Origin: Spirochaetota bacterium
GTDB lineage: Bacteria; Spirochaetota; UBA4802; UBA5550
Reading direction: 5' to 3'
Length of the DNA: 64,000 nucleotides
Assembly (NCBI GenBank): GCA_017999915.1
Contig: JAGNKX010000011.1
Span: 38,790 to 102,789 of the forward strand
A program made the position numbers and the translations under genes. The stretch's first letter is position 1; each line of letters starts with the position of its first letter. Positions 35,496 through 42,548 of the stretch are shown here, piece by piece. The notes under the pieces were generated by a model. It had not been told where the DNA came from. It did not search any database and saw only the letters and a list, made by a program, of their open reading frames with translations.

Positions 35496-35509
35496 CCGAT
35501 AGTTATCGG
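35496..35509. repeat. CCGATAGTTATCGG element
   Basis: A perfect copy of the 14-base hyphenated palindrome, in the spacer between the PIN toxin gene (35582-35992) and the radical SAM gene. Confidence 0.7.
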
Positions 35510-35581
35510 TTGAATTCAGCCAACCGCCGGTCGTCCGGCACTCTTCTCCCGCACGGCAAAGACCCGGGATATCCGTATCCT

Positions 35582-35992
35582 TTACTTCTTTCTTATCTTA
35601 TAGAGCATAATATCCATATGGCCTTTATATTTCTCAAAATCTTTATCAAGGGTGAAAATCGGGAGCTTGTTTTTGATTCCCACGGCGCAGATTAAAAAAT
35701 CCACGGCGGACCCCTGTATCCCCTTTTTCCTGCAGTGATTGAAAAGCCGGGCCGCCATCTCATAATGCTCTGTTTCAATCGGAATGTCCTCGAAGGATCT
35801 CAACGTATCCCTGAGGGTATTGTATTTGCTCTCTTCTGATATTCCGGACAGCAATTCCTGGCGTATGGGCCCAATCATGGCCACGCGCAGCTCCTGTATC
35901 AATTCAGACAGTTCCTTGACATAGGCACTATCGAAGACCGCCTTTCTGCGGAGGGCCAGTGACCACACCGAGGTATCCACCAGCACGTTCAT
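35582..35992 (-). CDS. PIN-domain toxin (VapC family)
   Basis: This 136-residue PIN ribonuclease has acidic residues in LVDTSVWSLALRR, IRQELLSGI, SAVDFLICAVGIKN and FTLDKDFEKY. It overlaps its antitoxin gene by four bases. The family (VapC of the MNVLVDTSVW type) usually targets tRNA or rRNA loops. Confidence 0.88.
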   Translation of the reverse strand: MNVLVDTSVWSLALRRKAVFDSAYVKELSELIQELRVAMIGPIRQELLSGISEESKYNTLRDTLRSFEDIPIETEHYEMAARLFNHCRKKGIQGSAVDFLICAVGIKNKLPIFTLDKDFEKYKGHMDIMLYKIRKK

Positions 35993-36189
35993 GGACGCTT
36001 CCGGCCCTTCTTGTAATCATAATCGGAATCATACTCGATCGATCCGAAAAGGCCGATAATCTCCTCCTGCTTTCTCCTGGAAATGAACTCCTTGAGCGCA
36101 AGGGTCACCGTGTCCTTCTTTGTTTTCAAACCGCACAACTTCTGGGCCTGCACAATGAGCTTGTCGTCAATCGCCAGATTTGTAGCCAT
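35989..36189 (-). CDS. VapB-type antitoxin (DUF2191-like)
   Basis: This 66-residue protein reads MATNLAIDDKLIVQAQKLCG, then KTKKDTVTLALKEFISRRKQ, the classic VapB ribbon-helix-helix pattern. A Lys/Arg-rich tail follows. AGGAG precedes the ATG. It pairs with the PIN gene downstream. Confidence 0.88.
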   Translation of the reverse strand: MATNLAIDDKLIVQAQKLCGLKTKKDTVTLALKEFISRRKQEEIIGLFGSIEYDSDYDYKKGRKRP

Positions 36190-36361
36190 ACCGCATCTCC
36201 TTGTGTAATAATTTACACATTTCTATGTGTAATGTCAACAGGAAAATGTTACCAGGGAAGTCCTGTCCCACAAAAAGATATACGAACGAGCAGGGAAGAT
36301 CGGGAATAATATTTTTTTATTAAAAATATAAGCTGGATTGTAACGGTCCGATGCATGTTCA

Positions 36362-36418
36362 CCGATAGTTATCAGTGCCTATCCGCCCATTCCCCACCAG
36401 CCCGGCCAGGACCAGGTA
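36362..36418 (-). pseudogene. 3'-terminal remnant of a third polyprenyl-synthase-like gene
   Basis: These 57 bases align nearly end to end with the last codons, stop and CCGATAGTTATCGG element of both polyprenyl-synthase-like genes (37221-37277 and 39426-39482). The shared blocks are CCGATAGTTATC, CCTATCC, CCCATTCCC, CCGGCCAGGACC and GGTA. The similarity ends just before the VapC stop codon at 36421. The rest of that gene copy is gone. Confidence 0.7.
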
Positions 36419-36420
36419 AG

Positions 36421-36819
36421 CTACCAGACTGTTTTCAATCCATGATCCGCATAGTCATTGATCCCGCTGTCCCTGGTAATGAGGCACATGTTGTTCCGTA
36501 TGCACTGCCAGATGATCATCCGATCAAACGGGTCATGGTGCCGCAGCCTGGGGAGCTTGTAAAATGAAGACGCCTCTTCGGCAGTGATCCCCAGGATCTC
36601 AAAGCCGGCTTTCTCCGCGTAGGACGGCAGCTCCTCCGGGGCCACTCCCTCCAGCGTCAGTTTTCCAAGATTGTATTTCAGGGCGATTTCCCAGAAGGTG
36701 ACAAGACTGACATTGATCTCATTGTCAGGATCGAGTATGACAGAAGACGCTTTTTCCGAGAGGCGGGTATGATCGAAAAGGGCCCAGAGCAGCGCGTGAG
36801 TGTCCAGGATATAATTCAT
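36421..36819 (-). CDS. PIN-domain toxin (VapC family)
   Basis: This 132-residue PIN protein of the type beginning NYILDTHALLWALFD has the later acidic positions in TFWEIALKYNLGKL, HHDPFDRMIIWQ and TRDSGINDY. It overlaps its Phd-like antitoxin by four bases. Its 3' end abuts the polyprenyl-synthase remnant, so the module appears to have inserted into or recombined with an older gene copy. Confidence 0.88.
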   Translation of the reverse strand: MNYILDTHALLWALFDHTRLSEKASSVILDPDNEINVSLVTFWEIALKYNLGKLTLEGVAPEELPSYAEKAGFEILGITAEEASSFYKLPRLRHHDPFDRMIIWQCIRNNMCLITRDSGINDYADHGLKTVW

Positions 36820-37055
36820 GACTCGATCATGTCTTCATCTGACAGGGAAAAATCATCGCCAATGACGCAGGAGGCCCTCTTCTCGAGGATCCCCAATTTT
36901 CTGCGTATATTCTTTTTGTATTTTGAATAAGGCACGATCACTGCGACCTTTTCCTTTTTCTTTCCATATGAGATGGTAATCTCCTCGCCTTTCCTGACAT
37001 CATCGAGGACACTGGAAAACCTGGATTTGAATTCACCGACCTGCAGATGTTTCAT
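36816..37055 (-). CDS. Phd/YefM-type antitoxin
   Basis: This 79-residue protein begins MKHLQVGEFKSRFSSVLDDV and has GEEITISYGKKKEKVAVIVP, the Phd fold. An acidic tail ends SDEDMIES. The upstream extension of the frame to 37208 would run through repeat elements and is rejected. Confidence 0.85.
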   Translation of the reverse strand: MKHLQVGEFKSRFSSVLDDVRKGEEITISYGKKKEKVAVIVPYSKYKKNIRRKLGILEKRASCVIGDDFSLSDEDMIES

Positions 37056-37179
37056 ATCATGAAGGTACACACAAGTTGACAAGTTGTCAAGAAAATAATC
37101 ATTTCGTCTCATCATAGTATTGAACGAACAGGGAGGGGAAAACGATAAAATATTTTTTAAAATAATTCGGATCAAAGAC

Positions 37180-37234
37180 CCGATAGTTATCGGCGCGAGG
37201 ATGCTCAAACCCCGGTAGGGCCGATAGTTATCGG
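37180..37234. repeat. Pair of CCGATAGTTATCGG elements at the 3' end of polyprenyl-synthase-like copy 1
   Basis: Two perfect copies at 37180-37193 and 37221-37234, 41 bases apart. The second contains the TAA stop codon of the gene. The same two-site arrangement with the same 41-base spacing lies at 39385-39439. Confidence 0.8.
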
Positions 37235-38250
37235 TTCCTATCCACCCATTCCCTCACCGGCCCTGCCAGGACCCGGTACTCATCCCCGAGGCCCCGGAGA
37301 CCGATTCCGTCGGCGAGGGCTGCCGCCTTGTCCAGCTCCGCCACGATCCGGCCGGCGATGGACTCGATGATCTTTCCCTCACTGACCATGGCGCAGATCC
37401 GTTCCGATCTTTTTTCAGCGCCCTTCCCTGTGTCCTGGCCCTTTTCATTCCAGAGGGCGTGGCCTCTATCGTCAAGACATACGTACACCGCGCTATGGGC
37501 GCCGTCGGCCATGTCATCTTCAAGGTCCTGTATGTCGTCGAGGAGCCGCCAGGCAATGCCGAAGGACTCGTAGGAGCCCCGCAGGGCCGTGATGAACTCT
37601 TCACCCTTCCCGGACTTGCGGGCGCAGAGCACCGGCATCACCACCCAGGTGGCCATCTGCTTCCGGAAGAGATCGCAGTACCCGTCAAGATCCTTGGAGG
37701 CCTCCCCTTCCGTGATGGCGCAGTAATAATCGTTGATAAGGCCCGCTGCGATGGCGCTACCACCTGGAAGGCCATCGCAGAAGCGGCCGATGGCGTCCTT
37801 CATGAAGCGCCACGCCTGGGAGCGCACCAGCAGGGTAAGATGGGAAGCGGCAACGCCCCCTTCCACCAGGTGGTCGTCGAAGGAATGGAGCGACATGGCC
37901 ATGGCCTGGCAGCGGAGGGCGTCGTCCAGGTCTTGTTCGGAGATTGCGCCGCAAGCTCCCGGCGCGGCAACGGTCCAGTACAGGGCCGACCACGACGGGG
38001 CGTAATAATGCTTGAAGAAGTCAAGGGACTCCCCCACGGCGATGCGGCCGTACTCCATGAGGAACATCATCGCCTTCGTCTGCATGGTTTCAGGCAGGGA
38101 GCGGCAGAGCGCTGTCATGTGGCTGTTGAGACGGCGGTAGAAACCGGCGGCATCGCCTATATCTATAGGGCGGTAGAAACCGGCGGCATCGCCTATATCT
38201 ATAGGTCCGAAGCTGACTGTGGAACACGCCCGGAGGATTGGATCTGTCAT
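37228..38250 (-). CDS. Polyprenyl-synthase-superfamily protein (copy 1), ComQ-like candidate
   Basis: This 340-residue all-helical protein has the two Asp-rich motifs of trans-isoprenyl diphosphate synthases: SLHSFDDHLVEGG (first) and WRLLDDIQDLEDDM (second). The first motif is DDxxV rather than DDxxD. That favours a prenyl-transferase or terpene-cyclase-like role, as in the ComQ enzyme that prenylates ComX. A 12-residue unit (PIDIGDAAGFYR) is tandemly duplicated near residues 16-39. It is paralogous to 39433-40434. Its start codon overlaps the stop of an RHH antitoxin-like gene (ATGA). Its substrate is unknown. Confidence 0.75.
   Translation of the reverse strand: MTDPILRACSTVSFGPIDIGDAAGFYRPIDIGDAAGFYRRLNSHMTALCRSLPETMQTKAMMFLMEYGRIAVGESLDFFKHYYAPSWSALYWTVAAPGACGAISEQDLDDALRCQAMAMSLHSFDDHLVEGGVAASHLTLLVRSQAWRFMKDAIGRFCDGLPGGSAIAAGLINDYYCAITEGEASKDLDGYCDLFRKQMATWVVMPVLCARKSGKGEEFITALRGSYESFGIAWRLLDDIQDLEDDMADGAHSAVYVCLDDRGHALWNEKGQDTGKGAEKRSERICAMVSEGKIIESIAGRIVAELDKAAALADGIGLRGLGDEYRVLAGPVREWVDRNR
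38135..38206. repeat. 36-bp tandem duplication inside the polyprenyl-synthase-like gene
   Basis: Two 36-base units (38135-38170 and 38171-38206) are identical but for one base. They keep the frame and add 12 residues to the N terminus. Copy 2 of the gene lacks it, so it is recent. Confidence 0.9.
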
Positions 38251-38459
38251 TTTATTAATTCTTCTAAAGTGACAAATTGCGTCTTTTTATTTTTGTCTTT
38301 CTTTTCGAATTGTTCGATTATTTCCTTATCTTTAAGATCCTCATATAATTCATACAGGGATCTTTTCAGCAGAGTCGACGCGTCGCAATTATAGTACTTT
38401 TTCATCAGCTTAAGCAGCCTTTCTTCCTTTTGATTCAGTCTGACTGACGTTACGCCCAT
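38247..38459 (-). CDS. Ribbon-helix-helix antitoxin-like protein
   Basis: This 70-residue protein reads TSVRLNQKEERLLKLMKKYY, then STLLKRSLYELYEDLKDKE, an RHH repressor followed by a charged toxin-binding-type tail. RHH antitoxins of this type usually precede a RelE/ParE toxin. Here the next gene, overlapped by four bases, is the polyprenyl-synthase-like protein. The toxin may have been replaced, or this RHH may now regulate the synthase gene. Confidence 0.7.
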   Translation of the reverse strand: MGVTSVRLNQKEERLLKLMKKYYNCDASTLLKRSLYELYEDLKDKEIIEQFEKKDKNKKTQFVTLEELIK

Positions 38460-38496
38460 TATTCATACCCCTCTTCACGTATTCCACCAGAAGAAG

Positions 38497-38805
38497 CTAA
38501 GATGCCTGCAGCTTCGAAAAAGGATGAATCTTATCCAATTCCCTGGATATTTTATTATTCTCCTCTTCCAGGTCAAAATCATTCTGCAGCCCCAGCCAGA
38601 ACGCGGGGGAATTTCCGAAAAACTTGCTGAGCCTCAGCGCGGTATCAGCCGTTATCCTGCGCTTCTTTTTAAGTATTTCGGAAATGCGTGTCTGAGGAAT
38701 ATTGGTTTCCTTTGCAAGCCGGTACGCGGTTATGCGCAACGGCTTGAGAAATTCTTCAGACAGAATTTCACCGGGATGTATATTGGGCAAGCGTTTCATA
38801 ATCAA
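38497..38805 (-). CDS. higA: HigA-type antitoxin (XRE family)
   Basis: This 102-residue helix-turn-helix protein carries the HigA signature NIHPGEILSEEFLKPLRITA and TRISEILKKKRRITADTALR, then FFGNSPAFWLGLQNDFDLEE. It binds the HigB toxin and represses the operon. The toxin gene lies directly upstream, the reversed gene order typical of higBA. Confidence 0.9.
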   Translation of the reverse strand: MIMKRLPNIHPGEILSEEFLKPLRITAYRLAKETNIPQTRISEILKKKRRITADTALRLSKFFGNSPAFWLGLQNDFDLEEENNKISRELDKIHPFSKLQAS

Positions 38806-38815
38806 TCCTCATCGT

Positions 38816-39097
38816 TCAATGGTAATCGACAATTTCAACATGATAGGCGTTTCCCTCATTCCAGATGAAACAGATTCTCCACTGATTATTTATACGGATG
38901 CTGTAGCGTCCCTTTCTGTCGCCCCTGAGAGATTCAAGATGATTAGACGGAGGGATGCGCAAATCATTCAGAGAAGCGGAATTATTGATCATCCTCAGCT
39001 TCATCCTTGCCTTTCCCTGTATATCAGCGGGCAATTTCCTTGATGGCTCTCCTTTCCAGATCCTTTCAGTTTCTTTTGAATTGAATGATTTGATCAT
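38816..39097 (-). CDS. higB: HigB-type RelE-superfamily toxin
   Basis: This 93-residue protein begins MIKSFNSKETERIWKGEPSR and ends YSIRINNQWRICFIWNEGNA, the standard HigB ribosome-dependent mRNA nuclease. I chose 39097, where the homologous region begins; an upstream ATG at 39130 adds unlike residues. It precedes higA by 10 bases. Confidence 0.9.
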   Translation of the reverse strand: MIKSFNSKETERIWKGEPSRKLPADIQGKARMKLRMINNSASLNDLRIPPSNHLESLRGDRKGRYSIRINNQWRICFIWNEGNAYHVEIVDYH

Positions 39098-39432
39098 ATC
39101 AATAATACCGATTCTCGTTAGTATCGTCAAGCAGAATTATATTAATTTATATATTTGGTATTCGACACTATCGCCCGTCACATGAAGGATAACGGATAGG
39201 CCGGGGAAAAATAAAAATAATGGGCGCCAGTGTGAAATTATATCAATATTTCACGTTTATCCGGCATTGAATGATATTGTCAGCAGCTTCTGATAGGATA
39301 AACGAATGGGCGAAGACAAAATGAAATATTTTTCAAAATAAGCAGGGGTGCAACCGGGATTGTTTTACTCTGGCACCTGGTGCGCCGATAGTTATCGGTT
39401 CGAGGCTGCTCTGACCCCGGCGGGACCGATAG
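39098..39432. other. Intergenic spacer with repeat elements
   Basis: AT-rich sequence without a gene. It contains the first of the two CCGATAGTTATCGG elements (39385-39398). Near 39301-39345 there is a diverged relative of the CGAACAGGGAGG repeat. The block 39385-39439 mirrors 37180-37234. Confidence 0.6.
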
Positions 39433-39439
39433 TTATCGG
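39385..39439. repeat. Pair of CCGATAGTTATCGG elements at the 3' end of polyprenyl-synthase-like copy 2
   Basis: Perfect copies lie at 39385-39398 and 39426-39439, 41 bases apart. The second again supplies the TAA stop codon. The sequence between them matches the equivalent spacer at copy 1 (for example GACCCCGGCGGGACC against AACCCCGGTAGGGCC). Confidence 0.8.
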
Positions 39440-40434
39440 TGATCGCCCACCCATTCCCTCACCGGCCCGGCCAGGGCCCGGTACTCATCCCCGAGGCCCC
39501 GGAGACCGATACCGTCCGCAAGCGCCGCAGCGTTATCCATCTCCGCCACGATGCGGCCTGCGATAGTCTCTATGATCTTTCCTTCGTTGACCATGGCGCA
39601 GATCCGCTCCGATCTTTTTTCCGCGCCCTTCCCTGTGCCCTGGCCCCGTTCATCCCAGAGGGTGCGGCCCTTATCATCAAGGCACACATAGACCGCGCTG
39701 CGGGCGCCGCCGGCCATGTCCGCCTCCAGGTCCTGGATGTCGTCGAGTAGCCGCCAGGCTATGCCGAAGGACTCTGTGGCGCCCCGAAGACCCGACATGA
39801 ATCGATCATCGCAGCCGGTCTTCCGCGCGACCAGGAGCGGCATGACAAGTCCCGTGGCCAGCTGCTTCCGGAAAAGATCGCAATATCCCTCGATATTCCT
39901 GGGAGTTTCCCCTTCCGTGATCCCCCCGTAGTAATCGTCGATAAGGCCCCTGGCCATTTCGATGCCGCCGGGAAGATCGGTGCAGAGGCTGTCAATGGCG
40001 TCATTCAGGCGGCGCCACGCTTCACTCCGGATAAGCAGCGAAAGGTGAGACACCGGAATAGACCCGTCCACGAGGTGGTCGTCGAGGGAATGAAGGGTCA
40101 TGGCCATGGCGTGGCCGCGAATGGCATGATCGAGACAGTCTTTCGAAAGTGGGCCCTCACCCTCCCGGATGGTCAGCCAATGGAGCGGAGACCAGACGGG
40201 TCGATGAAAATGACTGAAAAAATTGAGGGGCTCTCCCAGTTTAATACCTGCGTATTTCATGAAAAAAAGCACGGACTCGGATAGAACACAGTTGGGAAGG
40301 GATTCACATAACTCTATTACCTGTTCATTGATGATTTGACACAGGTTCTCTCCAGCACCAGGGGATATTACGTCAAAGGCTATAGATGCGATCTTTTCAA
40401 TGAATGTTTTCAAATTGGCAGAGCACATAAACAA
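39433..40434 (-). CDS. Polyprenyl-synthase-superfamily protein (copy 2), ComQ-like candidate
   Basis: This 333-residue paralogue of 37228-38250 has Asp-rich motifs LHSLDDHLVDGS and WRLLDDIQDLEADM. The two proteins share long identical stretches in the C-terminal half (KGAEKRSERICAMV, AALADGIGLRGLGDEYR). It lies back to back with radical SAM copy 1, with 171 bases between the starts, which suggests shared regulation. The N-terminal 50 residues are AT-rich and diverged, while the rest is GC-rich. A role in prenylating the neighbouring peptide, as ComQ does for ComX, is the main hypothesis; making a free isoprenoid is the alternative. Confidence 0.75.
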   Translation of the reverse strand: MFMCSANLKTFIEKIASIAFDVISPGAGENLCQIINEQVIELCESLPNCVLSESVLFFMKYAGIKLGEPLNFFSHFHRPVWSPLHWLTIREGEGPLSKDCLDHAIRGHAMAMTLHSLDDHLVDGSIPVSHLSLLIRSEAWRRLNDAIDSLCTDLPGGIEMARGLIDDYYGGITEGETPRNIEGYCDLFRKQLATGLVMPLLVARKTGCDDRFMSGLRGATESFGIAWRLLDDIQDLEADMAGGARSAVYVCLDDKGRTLWDERGQGTGKGAEKRSERICAMVNEGKIIETIAGRIVAEMDNAAALADGIGLRGLGDEYRALAGPVREWVGDHR

Positions 40435-40605
40435 TTATGTATAAGATTCTTTCTATTCATAAACAATAAAAGATTGTAATGTCAAGTTTAAATCCGCAAC
40501 ACAAAACAATGAATATAATGTCCCTTGAAATTTTTTATTTGTCTTATAATAGTTGGTGTTTTATATATTGCAAATAATTATCATAGATTGACATTCAGCT
40601 AAACG

Positions 40606-42180
40606 ATGAAAAAAAGAAGAATCGCGATAGTCTATCTGGGCAACACACGCTCGGAATCACCATTCAGACCTCAATTTGAATTCATCCAGCCCTCCGGGCT
40701 GCATTATATTCATTCATGCGTTTCACGTGACCGGCATCCGTCAATGATCATAAATCAGGTTGGCGACAACCTGTCAAATGAGGAAGTAATCAGCAGGATC
40801 AACGAATTCGAACCTGATATTGTGCTTTTCAACCAGTTTTTCACAACGCGTGAAAAGATAAAATCCATAACGAAACAACTGCCGCATCGATATATAGTAG
40901 GCATCGGCAACCATGACGCAACATTTCATTCGCTGAGTTTAGACAAGGCGCGTTTTTACGATTATTATTCCCACATTGATTTCGCCTGGCAGGGTGAGGC
41001 AGAAAACGGCTTTCGTGAATTTATTTTGACAATATCCAAGCGGAACCAGCCGGTACGAATCAATAATCTTCATAATAGAATTACGCACATGGACAGCTTG
41101 CCAATCCTGCCTCATAACGATTATTCAGACGAAATCGGATTCATAGTTACATCACGAGGCTGCATGATTAATGGATGCGAATTCTGCACAACACCGCAGT
41201 TTTATCAAGATGGCTGGAAAGCGAGGAGTATTAGCCATGTTCATGAAGAATTATCCAACTTAAAAAAATCAAACAAGAAATTCGTCATGATATGCGACGA
41301 CAATTTCTTCGGATTCAGCAATACAGATCTCGAAAGAGGCTCGGAGATCATTTCACTGTGCAAGGGATTAGGTTTACAAGTGTCATTAATGACAACCGTT
41401 CAACAGATACTTAATGCTGAATCAAGAGGATTTCTTTCAGATTATACGGGAACACTTGTGCATGTATATCTGGGTGTTGAAAACGGGGACTCTGGATCGC
41501 TAATAAAATTAGGGAAAAAATGCAATCCCGAACAGTATCCCACGATGGCGGCCCGGGCCATTGACATACTTATGAACCGCAACATTTATCCATACCTGGG
41601 TTATATCAGCTTCAACCCTGAAACAACATTGAGCGAACTGCATTCCAGCGTTCAGTTTTTATACAGCACCATTCAAGGCTCAATATACTATTATTTAAGC
41701 AAACGATTAGAAATCTACGAGGGGACGCGTCTATTCAAGAAATATGAGGGCATTATTGACAAGGGCTGCTTTTTTTCAGATGAATCCGTGGCTATCGCAC
41801 ATGGACTATTCCAATACATAAAACCTTTTGCTGAAAAGGCTGATTATCTTGATTTTGAATTAGCCACTATTTTATCAATGAACCAGCAAAAGGACCGCTC
41901 ATTAATGATCGAATACACGGCCATTAAGAAGAAAATCAACCGGTTAAATTATGAATACTGCGAAGAAATCATTGCCATTTCAGGTATCACTGGATCATTA
42001 CCACGGGTATTTGATTTGGTCGAAAAATATAAGAATTCCATCATCAAGTGCCTGAAGGATTATATTTCAATAATCAATAATACTTTAACAAACCACGATT
42101 ATACCGTATTAAATAAAAATTTTTTATTGGAAACTGTCGAATTAATTCAAAGAGACTCCAGTGAAATAAATAATCCTTGA
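40606..42180 (+). CDS. Radical SAM protein with CX4CX2C motif (copy 1)
   Basis: This 524-residue protein has an N-terminal Rossmann-like region (residues 1-130) of the kind that precedes B12-type radical SAM enzymes, followed by the radical SAM barrel. The cluster motif is SRGCMINGCEFCTTP, i.e. CX4CX2C instead of CX3CX2C. Next come FVMICDDNFFGF and VHVYLGVENGD. The usual B12 DxHxxG signature is not visible, so cobalamin binding is doubtful. The gene is AT-rich (far below the roughly 60% GC of flanking genes). Its peptide gene starts 58 bases downstream. Likely a maturase of that peptide. Confidence 0.8.
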   Translation: MKKRRIAIVYLGNTRSESPFRPQFEFIQPSGLHYIHSCVSRDRHPSMIINQVGDNLSNEEVISRINEFEPDIVLFNQFFTTREKIKSITKQLPHRYIVGIGNHDATFHSLSLDKARFYDYYSHIDFAWQGEAENGFREFILTISKRNQPVRINNLHNRITHMDSLPILPHNDYSDEIGFIVTSRGCMINGCEFCTTPQFYQDGWKARSISHVHEELSNLKKSNKKFVMICDDNFFGFSNTDLERGSEIISLCKGLGLQVSLMTTVQQILNAESRGFLSDYTGTLVHVYLGVENGDSGSLIKLGKKCNPEQYPTMAARAIDILMNRNIYPYLGYISFNPETTLSELHSSVQFLYSTIQGSIYYYLSKRLEIYEGTRLFKKYEGIIDKGCFFSDESVAIAHGLFQYIKPFAEKADYLDFELATILSMNQQKDRSLMIEYTAIKKKINRLNYEYCEEIIAISGITGSLPRVFDLVEKYKNSIIKCLKDYISIINNTLTNHDYTVLNKNFLLETVELIQRDSSEINNP

Positions 42181-42238
42181 CTTTCACAATTTGAACCTGC
42201 ATATGTAAAATATTATATTATATATCGTGGAGGTTTTA

Positions 42239-42451
42239 ATGGCTACTATTGCGGATTTTATCAAAGATTCTTGCAACAACAAGCAGCTGAGTTCTTCCAT
42301 TATTGATCAGCTTAAGAATGCAACCCCCGAGCAACTAGAGAAGATATTTACCGATAACGGTTATACTGTTTCTCTGGATGATTGCAAAAAAATCATTGCC
42401 AATAAAGATAGCATCATCAGCGCTGGAAATACGGTGCAGCCTCTTTATTAA
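42239..42451 (+). CDS. Nif11-like precursor/signal peptide (copy 1)
   Basis: This 70-residue peptide has a leader resembling the Nif11 family (IADFIKDSCNNKQLSSSIID ... TPEQLEKIFTDNGYTVSLDD, then CKKII) and a short C-terminal segment of about 18 residues ending NTVQPLY. There is no double-Gly cleavage site. GGAGG stands five bases before the ATG; a GTG at 42227 is too close to that site to be the start. It follows the radical SAM gene and precedes a strong terminator, then a sensor kinase. Probably a ribosomally made, modified and secreted peptide. The family match is by pattern only. Confidence 0.7.
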   Translation: MATIADFIKDSCNNKQLSSSIIDQLKNATPEQLEKIFTDNGYTVSLDDCKKIIANKDSIISAGNTVQPLY

Positions 42452-42485
42452 TTATGCGAATTGACACATCTATGTAATAAAACAC

Positions 42486-42524
42486 AAAAAGCAAAGACAG
42501 ACGAGTTAACTTTGCTTTTTTTAT
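42486..42524 (+). terminator. Rho-independent terminator between peptide and kinase genes
   Basis: An 11-bp stem (AAAAAGCAAAG and CTTTGCTTTTT) with a 13-base loop runs directly into a T run. It separates the peptide transcript from the kinase gene, so leaky termination would give more peptide than sensor. Confidence 0.8.
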
Positions 42525-42548
42525 ATGATCAGATAAAAAATACGTTTA

